Translations under genes and position numbers: made by a program
NCBI GenBank assembly: GCA_022564085.1
Contig: JADFMC010000050.1
Location: 1 to 9,852 of the forward strand
Direction: 5' to 3'
Length of the DNA: 9,852 bases
Source: Fidelibacterota bacterium
Lineage (GTDB): Bacteria; Fidelibacterota; Marinisomatia; SCGC-AAA003-L08; TS1B11
Shown: positions 1-5,453 of the stretch, one piece after another
Layout: every line of letters begins with the position of its first letter
How positions within the stretch are numbered: the stretch's first letter is position 1
Notes under the pieces: generated by a model
The model's input: only the letters and a program-made list of their open reading frames with translations
Database searches by the model: none
What the model was told of the DNA's origin: nothing

Positions 1-995
1 TGCACCGCCAGGTCATTTGCCAGATTAAGGGCGGCCGGCGCCGAGCCACCCCGCCGCAAGGCATCGTAGGCCAGGGTGATGCAAGGGAATTTTTCTAAAT
101 CCGGCTCCTCAAAGGTCAATTCCCCGATGGCAGCCAGATCCAGCCGGGGCCAATCCGCCGGACGGTGGTCCGGGTAGGCCAAAGCATACTGGATGGGAAT
201 TTTCATATCAGGCACACCCAGCTGAGCCTTTATGGAACCGTCGACAAACTCCACCATACTGTGAATGATCGACTGTGGATGAATCACAATATCGATCCGC
301 TCCGGAGGCATATCGTATAGCCAGCGGGCTTCGATCACCTCAAGCCCCTTGTTCATCATGGTGGCCGAATCGATGGTAACCTTAGGCCCCATATCCCAGT
401 TGGGATGGCGCAGCGCTTGTTCCCGGGTAACCTGGGACATGTCTTCCAGGGGCCAGGTACGAAACGGCCCACCGGAACCTGTGAGCACCAGCCGTCGTAT
501 TTGGGACCGGTCCTCGCCCGCCAGGCACTGCCAGATGGCCGAGTGCTCGCTGTCAATGGGCAATAGCTTGGCCCCCTTTTCCTGTTGCAGGGCGGTTATC
601 AGGGCCCCGGCCATTACCAGGCTTTCCTTGTTGGAAAGAGCCACATCCACGCCAGCCTCCAGAGCCGCCATGGTAGGGGCCATCCCGCCGCCGCCCACCA
701 ACCCATTGAGGCACAGGTCGATATCGTCCCGACCGGCGATTTCCAGCAGGCCGGATCGACCGGTATGTATCGCTATCCCGGAGCCTGCCAACAGACGGCG
801 CAGCTCATCGGCGCCCGTAGGATCTGCCAAGGCCACCGCCTCTACCTGGAACTGCCGGGCCTGGTGGGCCAGGAGCTCTATGTTACGGTTGGCGGTGAGG
901 GCTACTACCCGGAATTCTCCGGGAAGATTCTCCACCACCTCCAGGGTTTGGGTGCCTATGGAGCCGGTGGAACCTAAAATCGTCAGTGCCCGCAT
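1..995 (-). CDS. dxr: 1-deoxy-D-xylulose 5-phosphate reductoisomerase (3' end truncated by window)
   Basis: Dxr converts 1-deoxy-D-xylulose 5-phosphate to MEP using NADPH and a divalent metal, the first committed step of the MEP isoprenoid pathway in the cytosol. Reading leftward from the ATG at 995 gives 331 intact codons before the window edge. The family is usually about 380-400 residues, so roughly 50-70 C-terminal residues are missing. Visible signatures are the NADPH-binding GSTGSIG loop (residues 8-14), SNKES (121-125; usually ANKES), the metal-site motif DSEHSAIWQC (148-157; D148 and E150 match E. coli D150 and E152), LTGSGGPFR (171-179) and NKGLEVIEA (215-223; E219 matches E. coli E231), followed by HPQSIIHSMVEF. 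The start overlaps the preceding stop by one base (TGATG), so translation is probably coupled. A strong Shine-Dalgarno lies too far upstream (about 24 nt) and is separated from the ATG by a palindrome. In proteobacteria dxr usually sits beside cdsA and rseP; here it ends the visible operon. Confidence 0.96.
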   Translation of the reverse strand, partial: MRALTILGSTGSIGTQTLEVVENLPGEFRVVALTANRNIELLAHQARQFQVEAVALADPTGADELRRLLAGSGIAIHTGRSGLLEIAGRDDIDLCLNGLVGGGGMAPTMAALEAGVDVALSNKESLVMAGALITALQQEKGAKLLPIDSEHSAIWQCLAGEDRSQIRRLVLTGSGGPFRTWPLEDMSQVTREQALRHPNWDMGPKVTIDSATMMNKGLEVIEARWLYDMPPERIDIVIHPQSIIHSMVEFVDGSIKAQLGVPDMKIPIQYALAYPDHRPADWPRLDLAAIGELTFEEPDLEKFPCITLAYDALRRGGSAPAALNLANDLAV

Positions 996-1690
996 CAGAT
1001 GGCCAGGCTCAATTGAGCCCCTCCCGATATGAATTTGGGGTGCACGATAACCCGGCCGGCCAGGTGGAAAGTAGGCCCAATTTTCCAAGTTGCCGCCAGG
1101 ATCAAAGTATTCAAGCTTGCTTTTAGTTTGCCGCCCACCTTATCAACTTGAAATTCAGCATTGGGGAACATAGAATAACTTAAAACCGCTAGACCCCCAC
1201 TAATGTTCCAGATTCCCATATCCAGATTGTAGATCCATTGCAGCTCGTTCCATTTAAGGATGTAGGCCGCCAAACCGTCTATCCGTCCCTGGACCAGAAT
1301 AAACTCAGGGATTGCCGCGCCAATGATCAACGCTTCAGGCAGGTAGCGTAACCCGATTCGACGCAACAATAGCAACTGCTCCTGGAAATGACCAGAGCCC
1401 AGGCCGCCCAGTAATGCCAGATTGGGAGACAACCACCACTGGAGCCCTAAGAATGGCAATATCACCAGATCAGACTCTTCGCCTTCAGCACGGATTACTG
1501 TCGGGAACAGGGTTGCTGAGAGCGGGCCAAACTGCGTCAACGGTAACGGAGCAGGGATGCTGGCCGCGGTGACCGTGCGGGCCAGGTCGAGAAAATCAAG
1601 ATCTGTCGGTGGCGCCAGAGCGGGTAGAGGTTTGACCGGCGCCATAACCAGGATGATCGCCCAGGCAGGCAGGGACTTAAATAAGGCCAC
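995..1690 (-). CDS. Unrecognised exported protein, possibly an outer-membrane beta-barrel
   Basis: I do not recognise this 231-residue protein. The N-terminus looks like a Sec signal: M-A-L-F-K followed by a hydrophobic stretch (about residues 7-19), then a proline/alanine-rich segment to about residue 30. The rest is rich in short alternating hydrophobic/polar stretches with glycine turns (for example near FLGLQWWLSPNLALLGGLG, GIWNISGGLAVLSYSMF, and the C-terminal GGAQLSLAI). That pattern suggests a small beta-barrel or other beta-rich envelope protein; this is inference. It has no obvious enzyme motif and no lipobox cysteine. The GTG at 1690 is preferred because GAGGA lies 8 nt upstream and it gives a compact signal peptide; the alternative TTG at 1705 adds only five residues. 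It overlaps lpxA by 14 nt and the dxr start by 1 nt, so it is embedded in the lipid A/isoprenoid operon, which implies an envelope role. It is a real gene judging by its length, tight coupling and signal peptide. Confidence 0.72.
   Translation of the reverse strand: MALFKSLPAWAIILVMAPVKPLPALAPPTDLDFLDLARTVTAASIPAPLPLTQFGPLSATLFPTVIRAEGEESDLVILPFLGLQWWLSPNLALLGGLGSGHFQEQLLLLRRIGLRYLPEALIIGAAIPEFILVQGRIDGLAAYILKWNELQWIYNLDMGIWNISGGLAVLSYSMFPNAEFQVDKVGGKLKASLNTLILAATWKIGPTFHLAGRVIVHPKFISGGAQLSLAI
1006..1019 (-). promoter_or_regulatory. 14-nt perfect palindrome just upstream of dxr
   Basis: GGCTCAATTGAGCC is its own reverse complement. In the mRNA it can fold into a 5-bp stem with an AATT loop. 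It lies within the last codons of the upstream gene, 10 nt before the dxr ATG. The purine-rich GGGAGGGG (1018-1025) abuts and slightly overlaps its 5' arm, so the hairpin lies between the strong Shine-Dalgarno and the dxr start. Folding would shorten the effective Shine-Dalgarno-to-ATG distance to about 10 nt, or could partly occlude the site. The palindrome is seen directly; a regulatory role is inference, and it also encodes protein. Confidence 0.35.
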
Positions 1691-2453
1691 GGGTGCTGTC
1701 CTCAATGAAAGCGAGAACGGTTTTGACTTCCGGTGTAGGCTCCATATCGTTTTTGATTATCTCCACGGCTTGTGGCAGATTATAAGTCGACCGGTAGATT
1801 AATTTATAGAGCCGCTTCAAGGTTCTTCGAGTTTCGGCCGTGAAACCCAGCCGGCGAAGTCCCACTGAATTTATCCCTGTATAATGCAGCGGATTCCCCG
1901 AGGCCAGAATATAGGGGGGCACATCCTGGACCAACCGGTAGCCGCCGCCAATAAAGGTATGGGTCCCAATATGGCAGAACTGGTGCACCGGGGTTCCGGC
2001 GCCGATGGAGGCGTGGTCATGAATATGTACGTAGCCGCCCAGATTGACGCTGTTGGCGACGATCACATGATCCCCGATAATGGAATCGTGCCCCACATGG
2101 ACATAGGCCATCAATAGGGTTTGGGAGCCGATGACGGTGCCCGGCTCCCCAGACTTGGTGCCCCGGCCTATCGTCACAAATTCGCGAATTGTGGTGTTAT
2201 CGCCAATCACCAGCCTGGTGTCAGCGCCATCGTATTTCAGGTCCTGGGGAATGCCGCCCACCACTGCTCCTTGGAAAATCCGGCAGTGCGAGCCGACGGT
2301 AGTGCCATAGAGTACACTGGCATGACTCATTATTACAGTGTGGTCACCGATTTTTGTGCCGCCCTCAATCACGGCGAAGGGACCAACCTGCACCTCCCGT
2401 CCCAAATCGGCTTGAGGATCTATGATGGCGGTAGGGTGTATTTGGGCGGGAAT
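1677..2453 (-). CDS. lpxA: UDP-N-acetylglucosamine acyltransferase LpxA, probable ATT start
   Basis: LpxA transfers a 3-hydroxyacyl chain from ACP to the 3-OH of UDP-GlcNAc, the first step of lipid A synthesis in the cytosol. The protein is a left-handed beta-helix of hexapeptide repeats with the family's C-terminal helical domain, ending in STRGLI as in E. coli (STRGLIR). With the ATT start it is 258 residues, close to the E. coli 262. The catalytic His is H122 in HVGHD (E. coli H125). QDLKY and VHQFC are present. A glycine (G170) aligns with E. coli G173, the acyl-chain ruler, suggesting a long (C14-like) acyl donor. The usual H/N in VTI(H/N)RGT is a glycine here. The conserved N-terminus IHPTAIIDP lies upstream of any ATG, GTG or TTG. 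The first such codon is a TTG at 2405 that would remove the first helix coil and has no Shine-Dalgarno. The ATT at 2453 has GGAG 7 nt upstream and sits 2 nt after the lpxC-fabZ stop, so I chose it. Gene identity is certain; the start codon is inferred. Confidence 0.93.
   Translation of the reverse strand: MPAQIHPTAIIDPQADLGREVQVGPFAVIEGGTKIGDHTVIMSHASVLYGTTVGSHCRIFQGAVVGGIPQDLKYDGADTRLVIGDNTTIREFVTIGRGTKSGEPGTVIGSQTLLMAYVHVGHDSIIGDHVIVANSVNLGGYVHIHDHASIGAGTPVHQFCHIGTHTFIGGGYRLVQDVPPYILASGNPLHYTGINSVGLRRLGFTAETRRTLKRLYKLIYRSTYNLPQAVEIIKNDMEPTPEVKTVLAFIEDSTRGLI
1699..1703 (-). promoter_or_regulatory. Shine-Dalgarno for the gene between lpxA and dxr
   Basis: GAGGA on the minus strand lies 8 nt upstream of the GTG at 1690, within the final codons of lpxA. 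It favours the GTG over the TTG at 1705, which overlaps this site and so cannot use it. Confidence 0.5.
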
Positions 2454-2455
2454 TA

Positions 2456-3856
2456 CTATTCTCCGCGCCCTACTATGGAGATCAAAAATTTACTTTCAGC
2501 TACCAGCACACCATCAACAAAGGCTTTCCCTGAGAATCGGCAGGTGTTCATCCGCATTTTGATCAATTCGATTTCCAGTATGATCTGATCTCCAGGGGTA
2601 ACGGCCCGGCGGAAGCGGGCACTATCCACGCCGGAGAAATAGACCAATTTAGTGGCCGGGTTGTCAACGGTATTGAGCAAGAGGAAGCCGCCGGCTTGAG
2701 CCATGGATTCCAAGATCAACACGCCCGGCATGACCGGCTGGCCGGGGAAATGCCCCAGGAACTGCGCCTCATTGGCGGTAACGTTTTTCACTGCGATTAC
2801 TCGTTTGCCCGGTTCAATTTCAAGCACCCGGTCGATCATTAGCATGGGATATTTCTGTGGCAGGATATCGGCAATCGCCCGGGCGTCAAACTTGACCTTC
2901 CCGCTGATGCTCTTCTCCAGCTGCTGGCGCATCCGTTTACCGTAGACCTGTTTGAGCTTCTTAACCAGCTCCACATTGGAAGCATGCCCGCTACGGGTGG
3001 CAACCACATGGCCACGGATAGGCATGCCCAACAGCGCCAGGTCCCCGATGAGATCGGCGATCTTATGACGCACCGCCTCGTTCTCGAAGCGCAGCTCCTG
3101 GCCCTTGAGCAGCCCGTTTTCACCAGCCACCAGTTCTCCATCGATATTGAACAATTGCTTTAAGTGTTCCATTTCGGACGGTTCAATGGGCCGGTCGACA
3201 AACACCATGGCATTATCCATGGAGCCACCCCGAATCAGACCCTGTTCCTTGAGGTGGGCCACCTCGCTGAGCAGGCAGAAGGTGCGGGCGGGGGCAATCC
3301 GCTCCACGAAATCCTCATCCATGCTATGGACCGACATCAGCTGGGTGCCCAATATGGTATGCTGCCGGTAATCCATCATGAAGGTGATGCTGAACTCGTC
3401 CGACGGCAGTACATGCATATCTATTCCCTGGGAGGGATCTGAATAGGACACCGGTGTATCGATCACCAATACTTGCCGGTTGGCGCTCTGTTCCACCGTA
3501 CCAGCCTCCAGCAGTACATCCACGAAGGGGCGCACTGAGCCGTCCATCACCGGCGGTTCTTTAGCTGAAATTTCAATCAGGATATTATCGATCCCCAGGC
3601 CGCTCACCGCCGACAGGATGTGCTCCACCGTGTAAACTTGAGTCCCATTGAAAGATAGGGAGGTTCCCCGCGAAATATCACCCACGTGATCGATGATGGC
3701 GGGGATGGTGGGACAACCCTCCAAGTCAATGCGGCTGAATCGGATCCCGGTGTTGATATCGGCCGGCTTGAAAGTGGCGGTACAATCTTCCCCGGTGTGC
3801 AGTCCCACCCCGCTGATGGACACTTCTTTTATTATCGTCCGCTGAAAACCCGGCAT
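2456..3856 (-). CDS. lpxC-fabZ: Bifunctional LpxC deacetylase / FabZ dehydratase fusion
   Basis: This 466-residue fusion has LpxC in about residues 1-315 and FabZ in about 323-462. LpxC is the zinc-dependent UDP-3-O-acyl-GlcNAc deacetylase, the committed step of lipid A synthesis. FabZ dehydrates 3-hydroxyacyl-ACP in fatty acid elongation and competes with LpxA and LpxD for the same substrate. The LpxC zinc ligands are visible as H79 (TVEH), H264 and D268 (RHKIADLIGD); the catalytic residues are E78 and H291 (RSGHASN). FabZ carries its active-site pair H369 (GHFPGQPVMPG) and E383 (ILESMAQAGG), spaced 14 residues apart as in E. coli FabZ H54/E68. Both halves therefore look active. The ATG directly follows the lpxD TGA with no gap, and AAGGA sits 6 nt upstream. 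Such fusions are known from Bacteroidota, Chlorobiota and relatives, and place the two competing activities at fixed 1:1 stoichiometry. Confidence 0.97.
   Translation of the reverse strand: MPGFQRTIIKEVSISGVGLHTGEDCTATFKPADINTGIRFSRIDLEGCPTIPAIIDHVGDISRGTSLSFNGTQVYTVEHILSAVSGLGIDNILIEISAKEPPVMDGSVRPFVDVLLEAGTVEQSANRQVLVIDTPVSYSDPSQGIDMHVLPSDEFSITFMMDYRQHTILGTQLMSVHSMDEDFVERIAPARTFCLLSEVAHLKEQGLIRGGSMDNAMVFVDRPIEPSEMEHLKQLFNIDGELVAGENGLLKGQELRFENEAVRHKIADLIGDLALLGMPIRGHVVATRSGHASNVELVKKLKQVYGKRMRQQLEKSISGKVKFDARAIADILPQKYPMLMIDRVLEIEPGKRVIAVKNVTANEAQFLGHFPGQPVMPGVLILESMAQAGGFLLLNTVDNPATKLVYFSGVDSARFRRAVTPGDQIILEIELIKMRMNTCRFSGKAFVDGVLVAESKFLISIVGRGE
2461..2464 (-). promoter_or_regulatory. Shine-Dalgarno supporting the ATT start of lpxA
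   Basis: GGAG on the minus strand lies inside the last codons of lpxC-fabZ, followed by the 7-nt spacer AATAGTA (which contains the TAG stop of the upstream gene) and then ATT at 2453-2451. This is near-ideal spacing. No comparable purine-rich site precedes the TTG at 2405 or the ATA at 2441, so this site decides the start call. Confidence 0.55.
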
Positions 3857-4894
3857 TCAGTTTCCTTCACCTTCGACCTGTTTTTCGTGCTGTTCCTGGC
3901 GGTTCTCCAGCGCCCGCACTCGCTTAACCAGCTCGGGCAGCTGCCCTGCCGCTGTCACTTGCCGCAACCAATCAGGGTGCTCTACCGCCGGATCACCGGC
4001 ATATACCTTACCGCCTTCCAACGATTGCCGTACCCCGGCCTTGCCGGCCACTATGGCCCGGTCACCGATTGTCAGATGATCGGCCACCCCGACTTGGGCG
4101 GCCAGGATAACATGGTCACCAATGGTTGTTGAGCCGGCTATTCCGGTCTCGCCAGACAGCAGGCAACCCCGGCCGATCTGCACGTTATGGGCGATCTGCA
4201 CCAAGTTATCAATCTTGGTTCCAGTGCCGATCACCGTGTCGCCGAGGGTGCCCCGGTCGATAGTGCAATTGGCGCCGATTTCCACCTGGTCACCGATGAT
4301 CACCCGCCCCAGATGAATTATTTTCAAGGGTGGATCTTCTTCCATCACATATCCGAATCCGTCAGTCCCGATGACCGTGCCGGAGTTGATAATCACATCT
4401 TCCCCAATAACGGTACGGTTGTATAGCACCACCTGGGGAGCAAGCCTGGTGCGGCTGCCGATCTGCACCTCATCGCCGATTACGCATCCGGCCTGCAGCC
4501 AGACCCCATCACCCAGCTGGGCCCGGTCACCGACCACCACGTATGGTCCCAGGCAGACCTTCCGGCCCAGTTGGACACCGGCCCCGATGAGCGCAGTGGG
4601 ATGTACCCCCGGCTCAGCTGATTCCGGTGGATATAGATAGGCCAACGCCAGCGCGAAACCGCGCTTGGGATTGTCCATTCGGATGGCAGGCTTGCCATGA
4701 CTATCCGCCTCAGATTGTACGATTACCGCGCTTACCGCTGAGCCAGCCAGGTGTCCGGCATAGCGCGGGTCCGCCAGGAAAGTAATCCCGCCGGGACGAC
4801 CTTCTTTAATATCGCAGGCGTGGGTAATCTCTATTGATCCGTCCCCCTCCAGTTGCCCCTGGACATGGGCGGCGATTTCAGCCAGCGTTGGCAA
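3857..4894 (-). CDS. lpxD: UDP-3-O-acylglucosamine N-acyltransferase LpxD
   Basis: LpxD adds the second 3-hydroxyacyl chain, to the 2-amino group, giving the UDP-2,3-diacyl-GlcN precursor of lipid A in the cytosol. The 345-residue length matches the family (E. coli 341). An N-terminal uridine-binding domain (about 1-95, including GGITFLADPRY) is followed by a left-handed beta-helix of hexapeptide repeats from about residue 97 to 290, then a C-terminal helix (about 317-340) rich in charged residues. The catalytic His is H236 in QIAHN (E. coli H239). Conserved blocks SGTVIGTDGFGY and IGANCTIDRGTL are intact. The start is a TTG at 4894; it matches the family N-terminus (M-P-T-L-A-E-I-A), with no ATG or GTG upstream in frame before the end of skp. 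The Shine-Dalgarno is weak. It begins 11 nt after skp and its stop abuts lpxC-fabZ. Confidence 0.96.
   Translation of the reverse strand: MPTLAEIAAHVQGQLEGDGSIEITHACDIKEGRPGGITFLADPRYAGHLAGSAVSAVIVQSEADSHGKPAIRMDNPKRGFALALAYLYPPESAEPGVHPTALIGAGVQLGRKVCLGPYVVVGDRAQLGDGVWLQAGCVIGDEVQIGSRTRLAPQVVLYNRTVIGEDVIINSGTVIGTDGFGYVMEEDPPLKIIHLGRVIIGDQVEIGANCTIDRGTLGDTVIGTGTKIDNLVQIAHNVQIGRGCLLSGETGIAGSTTIGDHVILAAQVGVADHLTIGDRAIVAGKAGVRQSLEGGKVYAGDPAVEHPDWLRQVTAAGQLPELVKRVRALENRQEQHEKQVEGEGN
3863..3867 (-). promoter_or_regulatory. Shine-Dalgarno of lpxC-fabZ
   Basis: AAGGA on the minus strand lies 6 nt upstream of the ATG at 3856, inside the last codons of lpxD. It confirms this ATG and indicates independent ribosome loading in addition to coupling with the abutting lpxD stop. 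Confidence 0.55.
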
Positions 4895-4905
4895 ATTAGT
4901 TTGCT

Positions 4906-5436
4906 TTAATTTTGCGTAGCGCGACGCAGTTCCGTTACCACATCGGCGGTTAGATCATAGGCTGGCAGGGCATACACCAGTGCTCCGCCCGCGGCGTCAA
5001 TGATAAAATCATAACCCCGCTCGGCTCCCACGGACTTGACCGCCCCATCGATCTTCTCGAGAATGGGGGCCATCAGGGTAGCCTGGTAGCGATACAAATC
5101 GCCCTCCGGACCGAACTTGGATTGTTGGAATTCCTGAGTAGTCCGAACCAGGGTCTGCAGCTCCTGTTCCTTCTCACGAATTTTGTCATTGCTGAGCAGC
5201 AATCGCTGACGTTCAAACTCCCGTTGGAGCGAATCCAGCCGCTCCACGTAACTGGTGTATTGGGCTTGGAGACGGCGGGTCTCCTTTTCCAACTTTGCCT
5301 GAGCATCCCTGACTTCCTCGAACTCCTGCATGATACGGTTGGAGTCGATGTAGCCAATTTTCAGCTGCCCCAGCAGATACCCGGGTAGACTGATGGCAAC
5401 CCCCAGTAAAATAATCTTGGTGATGCGTATGCTCAC
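4906..5436 (-). CDS. skp: Periplasmic chaperone Skp/OmpH family
   Basis: Skp-type chaperones hold unfolded outer-membrane proteins in the periplasm and pass them to the BAM complex. The 176-residue precursor has a signal peptide (charged MSIRITK, hydrophobic core to about residue 22, likely cleavage after LLGQ at 21-24), then the family's opening strand KIGYIDSNRI (26-35). A long heptad-like, highly charged helical section follows (about 38-105), the tentacle coiled coil. The C-terminal part returns to the beta core with YDFIIDAAGGALVYA and a final DLTADVVTELRR block typical of OmpH. The GTG start at 5436 is preceded by AAGGGG with a 5-nt spacer. It lies 17 nt after bamA and 11 nt before lpxD; the bamA-skp-lpxD order is widely conserved in Gram-negative bacteria. 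Confidence 0.95.
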   Translation of the reverse strand: MSIRITKIILLGVAISLPGYLLGQLKIGYIDSNRIMQEFEEVRDAQAKLEKETRRLQAQYTSYVERLDSLQREFERQRLLLSNDKIREKEQELQTLVRTTQEFQQSKFGPEGDLYRYQATLMAPILEKIDGAVKSVGAERGYDFIIDAAGGALVYALPAYDLTADVVTELRRATQN

Positions 5437-5441
5437 TTTGT

Positions 5442-5447
5442 CCCCTT
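5442..5447 (-). promoter_or_regulatory. Shine-Dalgarno of skp
   Basis: AAGGGG on the minus strand lies 5 nt upstream of the GTG at 5436, in the short bamA-skp gap. It supports the GTG as the start and is one of the clearest ribosome binding sites in the operon, which fits high expression of a periplasmic chaperone. Confidence 0.5.
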
Positions 5448-5453
5448 TCCGGC

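Noticed and set aside
349..1032. Plus-strand ORF of 227 codons opposite dxr
   Set aside because: It is antisense to an intact dxr with all catalytic motifs; its translation is Ser/Arg/Pro-rich low-complexity, as expected from the reverse of a GC-rich gene, and has no family resemblance.
995..1705. TTG at 1705 as the start of the unknown gene
   Set aside because: The GTG at 1690 has a well-spaced GAGGA, which the TTG itself overlaps, and gives a more typical signal peptide; the TTG remains possible.
1677..2405. TTG at 2405 as the lpxA start
   Set aside because: It would remove the conserved first hexapeptide coil (IHPTAIIDP), has no Shine-Dalgarno and would leave the largest gap in an otherwise tightly packed block.
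2121..2588. Plus-strand ORF of 155 codons spanning the lpxA/fabZ junction
   Set aside because: Antisense to conserved lpxA and fabZ sequence, no ribosome site and no recognisable domain; a shadow frame.
3686..4132. Plus-strand ORF of 148 codons over the lpxC/lpxD junction
   Set aside because: Antisense to the start of lpxC and the end of lpxD, both intact; a shadow frame.
1677..4894. Degenerate short repeats in lpxA and lpxD suggesting tandem repeats
   Set aside because: They follow from the hexapeptide-repeat protein fold (I-G-x-x-x-x) and are not conserved at DNA level, so they are not a separate repeat element.
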